Part shown: piece after piece, positions 1 to 11,100 of the stretch
Layout of the letters: each line of letters starts with the position of its first letter
Position numbering within the stretch: the first letter of the stretch is position 1
NCBI GenBank assembly: GCA_007449985.2
Contig: VIIQ02000085.1
Span: forward strand, 62,001 to 126,000
Direction: 5' to 3'
DNA length: 64,000 nucleotides
Source of the DNA: Desmodesmus armatus
Taxonomy: Eukaryota; Chlorophyta; Chlorophyceae; Sphaeropleales; Scenedesmaceae
The notes under the pieces: generated by a model
Database searches by the model: none
Seen by the model: the letters and a program-made list of their open reading frames with translations, nothing else
What the model was told of the DNA's origin: nothing
Made by a program: the position numbers and the translations under genes

Positions 1-2767
1 TCGGAAGCTGCTGTCGAGAGTGGACTAGCTGCTGATACGCTGCCTTGATGCGCAAAAGAATGCTGCTACTAGTCTCTACAAAGTGTCTAGTTCTCCTTGG
101 GCTTGTTTGATGGGTGGTGGGCAGAGGTAAGGTGATGGTGGTGGGAAAGGGGCTGACAGGTTGAACTGTCAACGAAAAGGGAGGAGATGGCGTGGAAGGA
201 GAGGATGGTGAGGGAGAAGAAGTGGTGGACAACTCAACGGGGGCCTCCCTATGGGTAGCTCGGGTTGGTTCGGTTAGGTCTTACTTGCGCAACGGTTTAG
301 CTCCCAGCACGTCCCGCTCCCTCGTTCTGTGCGTCATTCAGCGTGGTAGTGTCGGAAAGAAAGTAACTTAATAGATATGGGGCGGCTCGAGTGGTACCGA
401 CCCACCCAGCACCGCGAACCTGTTGTCCCGCCCACATGTGGGCTGTACACAGCCAGCTGGCCAGCTGGCAGGACGAAATGTTTATTCCGACAAGTACAGA
501 ATGTGTCAGTCGCAGCTACTGGGTAGACCCACGACCTACGTAGCTCAGCTAACTACTCTTCAGTTGCCCCATTGGATGGTTGCAACCCCTCTAAAGTCTC
601 TGCCATGTGGTATGGATTGGGCAATAACCACTGGCACACTGCAAGGGACTTGTGTAGGTTAATTCGAGCGTCAGACATAGCACCAGGTGCGCAAATCTCC
701 TCCTGAAGCCATCACCTACAGATCTCACCCCCCCTCATATATTTTGTAGTAGTGTCCAAGGGGGGTGCACCCCCCCCTCTTGGCGCTGAAGGCATCATCA
801 CTGCAGTGCCAGCTTACAGTGCACAAACAGGTGATGAAACAGTGACGATACACCTAGCGAGGCAATACACTGTATTGCCCAAAGTTTGGGTGGCAGGCCC
901 TTACATGCATCCACTTGGTACAAGAGAAATTGTCGCTTTCGAGGTGTGCATACAGCCTCTCCACCAATCCTTTCCTTTTCTTTTCCACCGAGGTGATTAT
1001 CAGGTCAACCCCTGAATAAGCCAACGATAGTTCTCTGGTGCTGAAGATCCCAATAACTCCAGCGTTGGCAAAATATTGTGCCGGTGAACCAGGTGCTGCT
1101 CTGGACGGTTACCAGTTGATTTTTAGCAATGTGATGTTTTTTTTGCAAGGTTATGGTTGCCTAACGGCGGTGCAGGCCTGACAGTTGACAACAGCAGCAT
1201 TGGCAGGGTGTGCTTCTGCTGGGTGTGTGTGCAGTCAGCAGAGATTGTGGTCCACAGCCTTGTTAGCAACAGGTCAGAACACCATGTCTTCTATAGCCAC
1301 CTGCAGGTTTGGTTTCTGCACTGTGTTTGACAGGTGCGCACAGCTGACCATGGGCTTGAATATGGTGACTGTTGTGGTGCAAGTGTGGGTGTGTTGTGGT
1401 GTTGTTGTTCATGTGCGGTGACTGAATGTGCAGGTGCTGTTGCAGTGCTGGTGTTGCACTGTGCTGTGTTTCTGCAGGTGCGTTGTGTGGTTTTTGTTGG
1501 CAGCTGGCTGTTTTGGTTGTGCTGTCGATGCTGGGCATGTTGTGTGTAATGCATGTGTGCTGGTTGTGTGCCCTCATGCAATGCTGCTGTGCTCCCGATC
1601 CTGCATGCACTGACCTCCTTATGCATGCAAGCTGTTGGATACGATGCATGCTGTCTCGCAATTCCCAAGCTGACAGCCAACCCATCAGCATTATTCTATA
1701 ATATATAATACCCCGTCAAAAAAACGAAAAACGTGTCCGCCGTCGAAAAAAAAACTGGGGGAGCGGTTGTTTTTTTGGCTGACTCAGCCGAGTGGAATTT
1801 TTTCTGCCACGTAGGCTGAACCCCGGGGGTGGGAAAGGGCTACATGCGACGCACAGGGCTGTCACCAAGTTCCTTTGCTGATATTATGAATTCATTGCAG
1901 CTGTTGGAGTGTACATGCGGCGTGTTTCATGTCTCTGTCTCGGCCATCGTTTGGAGCACTTGCTTCGGTGTCAGCTGCAGCTGTCTCCTAGGTAGTGTTA
2001 GCAGTTTCGAACGCAGCAGCTTAGTTAATTCCGTGCGGCACAACCGTGTTGAGGCGCGATGGCGCAGGGTTTGGTTGATTCATTGCTTGTTACACAGCCC
2101 CCGTTGCCTGAGGAAGGTGTGTGACAGTCTCCGTTCCGCTTGAACATACGTTTTCAGCCTGTTGAACTGCAACGACCGATGATATGTCGCGTACAGAGCA
2201 TGCAAGTCATCGTCATGTCATAACAGACAGTTGCCAACAGCCGCTTTCAGTATGGTGATCTGCAGCCGTGTGATCATCCTTGTACGGCCACCACTCTAGA
2301 AATGTTGAGTTTACAGCATGCTTACACATCTTGCATCACGCCGTACACGCAACGCCCGACGCAAGATTCGCAGGTTGTGCATGCTAGCTGCGTTGTGCCC
2401 AACCTGAGTTTTTGATAGCAAAAAGGCCACCCATTGATCGCATCCAGGCCGGCAGTCCTTGCAATGTTACTCCAACTGACGCAATTTCACTGCGTCCCCA
2501 CCGGTTTCTGAGCATTGAAAGCTTAAAAAGAAGTGATGCTTGTACTTAACCTGGCGTGCAAACGTCCTTTACGCTGTTCATCCTGTGCATCCATTTCACT
2601 CTGCCCTCTCTGGCGCACGGTTCGAGATTCTGCGCGATGAAAAGATAGTCCTTATCACACTGATATCACCTCCGCAACGGCGCAGCCCGGCGTCTAGTTT
2701 CCTGGAATAGCCCCGGATTTGAAAATTTTAGACGTTATCAGCTTGTACTGGTAACCGTAAATATACA
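1..2767. other. Intergenic region, no supported gene
   Basis: No reading frame here has recognisable domains or exon-like junctions. Short open frames near 752-1015 and 1185-1701 have no codon structure I trust. A fragment resembling dispersed repeat family 1 (a run of G followed by TGCACCCCCC) lies near 755-780. At 1690-1800 there are short runs of A and T that are unlike the rest of the window, followed by the palindrome GGCTGACTCAGCC at 1777-1789. From about 1800 to 2760 the CTG/CAG runs typical of the window are absent. Confidence 0.5.
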
Positions 2768-2772
2768 TTACA
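2768..2772 (-). terminator. TGTAA polyadenylation signal of the RbfA gene
   Basis: TGTAA on the minus strand, about 120 bases downstream of the RbfA stop codon. TGTAA is the usual polyadenylation signal in chlorophycean algae. Confidence 0.55.
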
Positions 2773-2889
2773 CAGGAGCACATTCAAGCCTAGCCACCAC
2801 CCCAATGTTTGTCACAACCTGCAGTTGGCCAACCACACTGCACACATCAAGGGCCAACCAACGCAACCCAGTCGCCCACCAAGCCCCTG

Positions 2890-5422
2890 CTACTTGCTCG
2901 CAGGCTTGCGCTTGCCTTTCCCGCCCCTACTGGACGACTGCTGCTGCTGCTGCCGCTGCTGCACCAGCTCCTCCCCTGCTCCTCCGCCAAACATATCATC
3001 AAACGGCCCCCGCCTACTGTACCACACACTCTCTGCCTCAGCTAACTCATCTTCATCTATTTCAAAAAAGCTATTGGGATCTTGCCGGCTCCATTCAACT
3101 GGCGGCCGCTCCTGCTGCTGCTGCTGCTGCTGCTCTCCGTCGCTGCCTGCTGCTGCTGCAGGAGAATCTGCATCTGGGAGGTCGAAGAACCCTGAATCGT
3201 CGTCAAGATCCTCCCACTAAACCCTGCTGCCGCCTCTGCTGAACCGCCGGCTGCTTGGCTGCTGCCGGTGCCGCTGCTGCTGCTGCTGGCCGGTGTCCCG
3301 CCTTGTTCAGCTTCCGCTTCTGCTGCCAGCCTCGCAAACTCATCACGCCCAATAGCATCTTGCAGCTGCAGCAGCAACACGAAGTCATTACGCACATCAT
3401 GATTGAGGCCTTGATGCGGTGGCAGTGGATGATAGCCAGACATGTATTGTAAATGTCAAAACTACTCAGACATCAAAGCACACGCGTCAGCACAGCAGGA
3501 ACAGTGCAGCAGAGAGCGCAGCCACCACCATGTCACACCTGCGTTGCCCCCAACCACATAATCACATCACGAGCTGCTGCTGCTGCTGGGATGCTTCTAA
3601 GGGAACAAAGGAACAAAGCAGAAAGGCTAACTCATGGCACATGGCAACCTACCACTCAGTCCCTCCCTCGTACTGCGCCCCCAACCGCAGCAGGCAGTTT
3701 GTGCTGCACATGCTGTCGTTGCACCCGCAGCACTGCCTGTCCGTTCTTTCTGCCTCAACATCTCCAATGCCTGCCCTTTGCCCCCTGCCTTCGTAGTACC
3801 CCCCTCGCCGTTTCCCTCACCTGCTCTAGCTCATCCAGTGAGTTGTCCTGTATGAATCTGATCTCAGGTGTCAGCCGCAGCCGCATGGCCTGGCCTATGC
3901 GGGAACGCACATACCTGGTGAGACAGCAGCACAAACACACACAACACGTCAGTTGCCACCTCTGCTGCTGCTGCTGCTGGTCACTCCAGCCTCTGCTACT
4001 GCTGCTGCTGAAGACAGCATGCGTTTAAAGTATGCCGCCTGTTGACAAACTCAATACAGCTGCCGTGCAAAGCAGCGCATCATCAGCACGGCATGGTCAC
4101 ACTGTCAGGCTGTTAGTCACAATGTCAGGCTGTTAGTCACACTGTCAGGCTGTTAGTCACTCACGGTGCCACCCTCCTGAGGTTGTTGATTGCCTGCTCC
4201 TTGCCTGCCTCATCACTGTACACTGACACATACACCTTGGCAACCTGTGCACGGCACCAGCACAGGCAGATACGCAACCACAGGATTTGGCAAAGGCCCA
4301 GACACAGACACAGCCAAACAACACGCACAGGCACAGGCATGGGCACAAAACCACATGCACATGCACAGGCACAACCACAGACACAGACAAAAGCGCGCAT
4401 GCAAAGCATGCAACCACAGAACCGTGTATAACCACAGAACCCTGTATGACAACAGCACCCACCCACCCACCCACCCACCTGCAGGTCCCCTGAGACATAA
4501 ACCTCTGTGATGCTTGCCACTGCTGACAGCTGGTCGTCCAGACCCCTGCGCCGCTCAGGACAGATCGCCTCCTGAACAACCTGGTGCACACACACGCACG
4601 CACGCCAGCAGCAGCAGCAGCAGCAGCGGGGCCACGCACAGGACTTGGGTCAATAGGCTGCTGGATCAACCGGTGGCAGCATGTGCGTGCATGCCTACGT
4701 GTACACGTGTGTGTGCGTTTGCTACATGCAGTGACCAATTGGGGAACCAAAAGATGGCACGTGTGTCACAAACGGTAGGTGTGCAGAATGCTCTGCGCCT
4801 GCTGACCTACAGGCACAAGGCAGCTGCTTTGTTTGCTGGCAGCTGACACATTATATGGAGCCGTGACGGCTCCATGACCAACCGTCATCCAAATCATTTG
4901 TGTGAGTAACGCACAAAAGTGTGTCAACATCTACCACAGTGGAGTGGCAACAACGTGCAGGGCTGTGGAGCTAATCCAGACACAACTGCGCAGCGCAAGC
5001 ATACACGCCCTCCTGCTCACCTTGTCGTATATAAACATCTCACTGACTTCCCGCTGTATCTGGCTGGCAACCTTTGCAACACGCCTGGGGTGCGCCTGCA
5101 CACACATGCATACACCCAGTATTGAGGCGGGAGCATGCTGTGCCCAATTGGTTTTTTTGCCTACTACCAGGACGTCATGGAAACAGCTGGCATAGAAGCA
5201 CACGAGAACTCAGTATGCACTATACATGACCGGCTTAAAGCTATTGGCATATCAGCTGGCCACTGCTGCCAACGTCGCCCACCACACACCAGCAGCAATA
5301 CTGTCACTGCTGCTTGCGTGTGGCTGCAGCCCACCCTGGCCGGGTCTCACCATGCAAACCACATGCACACGCCTAAAGCGATGGGTTTGAGGGGCCATCA
5401 AGGGGCGTGGTTGTTTCAACAT
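2890..5422 (-). CDS. RBFA: Ribosome-binding factor A, plastid-type, six exons
   Basis: RbfA binds the small ribosomal subunit and helps 16S rRNA maturation; the short leader suggests a plastid role. Exons (minus): 5422-5351, 5095-5021, 4580-4479, 4244-4165, 3914-3821, 3365-2890. All junctions are GT-AG and phases agree. The KH-like core is recognised by RRVAKVASQIQREVSEMF (exon 2), ITEVYVSGDLQ (exon 3), AKVYVSVYSDE (exon 4) and LRLTPEIRFIQDNSLDELEQ (exon 5), in the family order. Exon 6 continues the final helix (LQDAIGRDEFARL), then a poly-Ser linker and an acidic tail ending GKGKRKPASK. Within exon 6 the frame breaks at 3213-3215: one more G in the minus-strand GGG run joins both halves, giving about 299 residues. 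Two in-frame starts, 5422 and 5398, are possible; the leader is only 24 residues, so a missed upstream exon cannot be excluded. The gene is divergent from the HU gene. Confidence 0.85.
4096..4160. repeat. 20-bp tandem repeat next to an RbfA splice donor
   Basis: Three and a quarter copies of a 20-base unit (GTCACACTGTCAGGCTGTTA on +) begin four bases inside the intron after exon 4 of the RbfA gene. On the coding strand the first bases of the intron, GTGAGTGACTAACAG, are echoed in each unit as GTGACTAACAG. Confidence 0.85.
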
Positions 5423-5764
5423 GCTGTTGCTCAAGGTGCTGCTGCTGCTGCTGCTGACTGGGATGTCGCGCAGGGCCTGCACAATTGCTGACTGGGATGT
5501 CGCGCAGGGCCTGCACAATACTCTTCCTGCTATTCCACAAAAGTAAAAAACACATTGGCTTCGAGTTAGGTGGCCTTTCTCCGTTGACCGTTGTTATTGC
5601 GACACAGTTCAAAGCAAAGACCCACCGCCACACACCTATGCCTCGTAGATCCCTCCGCATGACATCTCTCGTTGACACTGTTCCTCAAACGGCAACCGAG
5701 TTGGCTTGTTTTCAGATCGCGTCCATCCAACTCGCCTGATCTGCTTGCCACCCAGCCTCTCCCA
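5423..5764. promoter_or_regulatory. Shared divergent promoter region, RbfA and HU genes
   Basis: 342 bases lie between the start codons of two genes transcribed away from each other, so both 5' UTRs and promoters must sit here. No clear TATA box was found. The RbfA-proximal end contains a tandem duplication (5453-5520). Confidence 0.5.
5453..5520. repeat. Tandem duplication, about 34 bp x 2
   Basis: The sequence CTGACTGGGATGTCGCGCAG and its continuation GGCCTGCACAAT occur twice in direct succession, upstream of the RbfA start codon and probably in its 5' UTR or promoter. Confidence 0.85.
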
Positions 5765-6445
5765 ATGGCTCTGCTGCTGTCTGCCCGCTCCCCCATGCTG
5801 CGTGGAGCTCTTGTCAGCAAGCGCCTGATCCACTTCTCGCCAGTGCAGGCAACTGCAGGGGATGGAGAGACTGCCAGGACCCCTGTTGTTGGCAAGTCTG
5901 TCCTTGCCCAGCGTCTGTGCGAGACGCACAAGGAGCTGTCAGTCAAGCAGGCAGCAGAGATCATCGACACCCTGTGTGATGATATCATGCTCACTGTTGC
6001 CGAGGGCGAGACAGTGACGCTCCCAGGCTTTGGTTCATTCAAGAAGCGCCACAGGTGATGCTTGAGCCCATCGGGGTGTGCATCATTACGATATGGTATT
6101 CACATGGGGGGGCTGGTGCCTGCTTCGGGACGCTGGCTGCATCCCGCCTTCTGCACTCTCCCAGATCATGGTGCTGCAGCAGTTCCTTTCTTCTCAGCTG
6201 TTGTTCTCATCGACCTTGTCGCCTTGCTCTGAACACCCTTATTGCCTGCTCACTGCGTTCCATGTGCTTGCAGGGCTGCACGCAAGGGCCGCAACCCCAG
6301 CACAGGTGCTGAACTTGACATCCCTGCCAAGGACGCCCCCAACTTCTCCGCCGGCACTGTGTTCAAGGGTGTCGTGCAGACCGGCAGCTGGGAAGCCTAC
6401 GACCAGCTCGTGCTGGCCAACAAGGAAGCAAAGAAGAAGAAGTGA
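5765..6445 (+). CDS. HU-family histone-like DNA-binding protein, organelle-targeted
   Basis: HU proteins bend and compact DNA without sequence specificity; algal plastid versions package the plastid nucleoid. Two exons: 5765-6054 and 6274-6445, splitting an Arg codon (CACAG, then gtgatg...gcag, then GGCTGC). The product is 153 residues. Residues 1 to about 45 (MALLLSARSPMLRGALVSKR onward) look like a transit peptide. From about residue 42 the HU fold follows: GKSVLAQRLCETH, LSVKQAAEIIDTLCDDI, then VTLPGFGSFKKRHR and the DNA-binding arm RHRAARKGRNPSTGAELDIP, and an Ala/Lys-rich tail ending in KKKK. Total length fits HU (about 90) plus leader and tail. The frame opens further upstream but without an earlier ATG, so 5765 is the likely start. 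Plastid versus mitochondrial targeting is not settled by sequence. Confidence 0.9.
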
Positions 6446-7681
6446 ACAGCAACAGCAGCAGTGTGTGCATGCCCAGGGGGCTGAGCTTTCTCCTGCACCC
6501 GGTTGTGTGCTGCTGCAGTTTTGGCCAGCTAGCAGTGCATCCCTGCGGAGCAGCAGACCATGCAGAGCTTTTGGGTACGTTGATCTTGAACGTGCTGCTT
6601 GTGCCTGACACAGCACGCCTGTCCCTGCAGCGTTGACTTGTTCATAATCAAACCGGCAGGCTGACCGACGCTTTCGCTGCAAGTGTTCATCGTTTGTTTT
6701 GGGCGTAAGGCAGCTGCTCAGCCGTGGGCATTGTTTGAGCATGCCAGCGGCTGCTGACCGCTGGTGGAGGGAGGCTTACTGTTGTGCGGGCCTCTGGCGC
6801 AGCTGCTGTCAAGCAGTGCTCATTAGACTAGGCACTTCCAGACACTCTTATCAAGCGGGTATCTCACCATGCTGATCAGGGTGTGCTTAGTGCGGGCGCG
6901 TTGTTATCCTGTTGGGTTTGGTCCGTACCCTGGTTTCGTCCCGTTGACCATACACACACTCCGGATCGTGCAGGACAGAGCGACCTTTACAGCAGCACTG
7001 CACTGTTGCATCAGGCTTGTGTGGGAGGGCCTCCCGGCTGGCTGCTGTTGCCTTTTCGGTTGCTGCATGTCTGTGTGTGTTTGTGTGTTCAACATGTGTG
7101 CGCCTGTGTGGGTGTGTGTGCGTTTGTGGGTGTGTGCTTGTCCTTTCAGCGTTGGGCTTGTTACGCGGGTGTGCGCACACTCAGCGCAGTCCGCCCTTGG
7201 GCTGTGCTGGGGGCTTGCTTGGCCAGGGTCGGTGTTTCCTGTAACATCAACAATATTCTGTGGCAATGGGTCTCTGTGGGGTCAATGCGGCCCTGCTATG
7301 CACATGAGGAATGGGTGTATGAGGATGCAGGACAGATTCCTGAACTGCAGCACGAGCAGTAATGACTGCAGGAAGGGAATGCACAGCAGGGCAAGGCATG
7401 CTCTCCAATGCACAGCAAAGTCATGCGCGCTTGAGTGCCAGTCTTCCTCGGCTGGTGAATGCATGGGTGGCAGGCAGCAGCAGACATGCATTGGCATGCC
7501 ACAACACAGCCAAGGGTACAGTGCATCAGAATGTACACCCACAAAGAGCCGCATGGTCACGCTGCATACATATGCGGGTCGCCCCTCAGGTAATTCTCAG
7601 CACAGGGACTTCCCCAACACAACACATAATCACCAGCTAGCTCAAACTGGAAAAATCCACAAGGGGCCCTGACCAATTACA
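6446..7681. other. Convergent 3' regions of the HU gene and the large nuclear-protein gene
   Basis: No gene supported. TGTAA on the plus strand at 7240-7244 is the first candidate polyadenylation signal for the HU gene, implying a 3' UTR near 800 bases. TGTAA on the minus strand at 7681-7677 is a candidate for the large gene ending at 8167. A long open frame at 6869-7672 is rich in Cys and TG dinucleotides, lacks domain signal and is treated as UTR. Confidence 0.45.
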
Positions 7682-8166
7682 AGTGGTCGAAGGAGCGCTA
7701 GCCTTGCGGCATGCTTGCATGGCAAGTGAACGATGCACCGGGCCACCCTGCGCATTGCTATGTTTTGGGCCAATCACAGTTGCGCTACAAGGCTGTGCTG
7801 ACACAGCTTAAACTTGTTTTGAAGCGGTTGCAGCTGTATTGAATAGATATCAGCCGCCACCTGCAGGCCCTGACTCAATGAACGGGCACCTTCAAGATTG
7901 ATAAGCAAACCCTTGGCCAAGCAAGACATAGGGGCTGTTACCTCTTCACACTTTGCACACTGAGCACAACTGGCAGCATCTCCCCACCACCAAAGCTCAG
8001 CACACCACAGCACAAAGCTCAGCACGCCATAGCACAACATGGGTTGGGGCGCCTGCCTGCTTCCCTGAACGTAGCCGTCAACCACTGTCCCCAACTACGA
8101 GCACAAAAAAATACGTCTGCACGGCGCGGCTCAATGCACGATGCACACCCTCTCTGCCTCTGAAGG

Positions 8167-11100
8167 CTACAATGCGGGTGCAGGTGGCGGGGGTGGTGGC
8201 GGCGGCAAACTGGGCGCTGCCTTGCCCCCTTGCTCACCATGTGCTGCTGCTGCTGCTGCCGCTACTGTGTTGGGTGCTGGGTGTCCCTCCAACACATGAT
8301 CTGCTTCCCTGCCAGCCACACCTGCAGCTACTGCTGCTGTTTCTGCATGCTGTATGGACTCTCCCACAGCCGCGCCAACAAGGCCAGCATCAGCACCAGC
8401 TGCTGTTGCTGCCGCTGCTCCTGCCGGCGGCCCTACTGCTGCTGCCGACAGAGCATGCAGGGCATCAGACGTGGCCGGGCCTGCTGCCTGCCCTTCTGAC
8501 CTCCCTGCCTCACGCCCTGCACCCGTGCCTGCAGCTCCTCCAGAGTGACCGCTGCCTTTTGCTGAAGAGGCACGAGCCCCTTCCGCTGCTGGTGTTGCCA
8601 TAGCAGCAGACCGGTGCCCTTGCTCTACCGCAGCAACACCCGCAGCACCGGAACCCCCTTGTCCTGCTGCCGCCGCAGCAGCAGCAGTAGGAGGGCTCCC
8701 TTGCCCAGCAGCAGCAGCAGCAGCAGCGGAGGGTGCTCCTGCTCCTGTTCCTGTGGCGGCCAGTGCTTTGCACTGCTGCAGCTTGGCCGCAAAGCGCTCC
8801 CACACCTTGCGGCTGCCCCTGCTGGCAAAGCTGTTCTTGAAGAAGTCGGTCTCGCGGCCGGTGTGGTCCTTTTCAGGAATGAGGATGTCGCTCACCTGCA
8901 AACAAAAACACGATGACGATACATACATGTCACAACTTTGGACCATTGATGCATTGGCTGAATGCACTCCCTGGGTCTACATACATCTTTTGAGGAAAGC
9001 CTGATTGGCTAATGGCCCACATCTAGGGGGCTTCAATCACACAACAATACGTACACTTGTGACGACAGCCTGATTGGCTGATGGCCAACGCCTAGGGGGA
9101 TGCGAATGTCGCTGACCTAAATGTCATACAAACATGTACCTCAGGCTGCTGGATGCAACTCATGTGTTGACGCATACATGCATGTGCATACACGGTGTGA
9201 GAACAACCACTGGCGGGCTCAAGCCCACGTCTAATGGCCCTGCTAGGGTGCCCACCAGGCAGAAAATGTACTGTGACCATGTTCACATGCGCTAATCAGC
9301 AAAGCTAATGCACCCAGAGTTCAGGCCCACCAGAACCGTGGGCCTTTGCATGACCGTCGGCATGCAATCTGGTTGAAAGGCACTGTTCGTTGTTGACACT
9401 GGTTGTGGGGGGCACCACAACAGCAGCATGTCACAGACCTCTTTCAAGGTATGGTTGAAGGAGTTCTGTGACATGCTGCTGTTGTGGTGCCATCACAATC
9501 AGTGTCAACAACAGCAAACCATGCCTTGCAAGCAGCATGGCAGGAGTTGAAATGCAACCCAATTGCTATCCGAAGCCCAAGCTAACAACACAACACCAAG
9601 CAATAGGGTGAAAAGATCTGCCGCAGCCGCCATAGCAGTTGACTGTTGCCCACACCAGCAGTGCAACCCACAAGCGAGCTCATGCCAGCCGCCACTGATA
9701 TCACTCAACTCAGATTTGTCCCAAGAAGAATCAACGCCCAAGCTATTGTGCACTACATACATCTATAAACAAACATTTGTGCACTACAGAGAGGCCCATA
9801 CTTATGAAACAGTGCAGGGCCCCCTCACCTCATTGAAGCCCAGTGTCACAGGGAAGTGGTACTGGGGCTGCAGCCGCAGCTACGAGAAGCAGCAGCAGCA
9901 GCAGCAACAGGCATGCAGCAGCAGAGGTGAGATCAGAGGGATGCGTCTCCAGAGCACCGGGACCTCAAAGGGCGGGGGGGGGGGGGGGGTCAACAGGGTC
10001 ACAATGCAGGGCTGGTTCTTTGCTGGCATGGCATGATGGTGTGCCCTTGTGTCTATTTGAAACACAAGGGCACCCCGTCATACTCCGCCAGCAAATCATT
10101 AGCCTTGCATTGTGACCCTGTTGACAACTCACCCCCTTCCCTTGCGTGGACCTTACAGGAACACACTCTTGACAGCTAGACGTCATGTCATCCGCATGTG
10201 TTGTGCGGTAGTGGGGATGGGGGACACGCAGATAAACCACCGCTGGGCGGTACTCTCCACAACTGATGATCTAGCCTTCAGGCAAACAGACATGCTAAAC
10301 ACATGCCGCACGGAGACTTGCAACAGAGTCTGGAGAATCCCCCCCCCCCCCCCCCCCCCGGGGGGGTCACTTTACCTGGTATGGCCTCCTGCCAGGTACC
10401 TCGTCCGCAGGCAGCCTGGGTGCTGTCCTGTCAACCCTGAACACTCCATGCAGCTGCATCGCCTCTGAGTCCCACACAAACACCAGAGACCTGCGGGGCA
10501 GCAGACAACACAAAGTCAGCACAAAGGTCAGCACAAAGGTCCGCACAAAGGTCAGCACACCTTGAACACACCATGCAGCTGCATCGCCTCTGAGTCCCAC
10601 ACAAACACCAGGGACCTGTTAGGAGACAGCACAAAGGTCAGCACAACGTCAGCATAAAGGGGCACAACACGGCGCAAGGTCAGCGCAAGTGAAGATCATG
10701 TGCAGCTTCTGAGTCCCACACAAACACCAGGGACCTGTTGTTAGGAGACAGCACAATGGTCAGCACAACGTCAGCACAAAGGTCAGCACACACAAAGTCA
10801 GCACAAGAGGCTAGTAATGCGCGGGATTCCGCCCCTCAAAAAAGGCAGACATGAAACAGGGTGGGTGGCTGGGCAGGTGCTTGGGAGCCTCGACCTGCAG
10901 AATGCAAGAAGGCAAGCAGGGAAAAGCTGCAGGGTAGTCTGGTGAGCGTGTGGCTGAACTTTCTGGTCAGCCGAAGACGATCGAAACTGCAGGAGACACC
11001 CAAGTCAGTGCACGTGGCACAACTCAGCACACAAGGCCGATACCCTGGCATCCCGCGGGCTGGCTGGCATTTGAGAGGACCATTCCTCACCTACATCTCC

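Noticed and set aside
6869..7672. 267-codon open frame on +
   Set aside because: Cys/TG-rich, no domain, no splice logic, downstream of the HU stop; best explained as 3' UTR.
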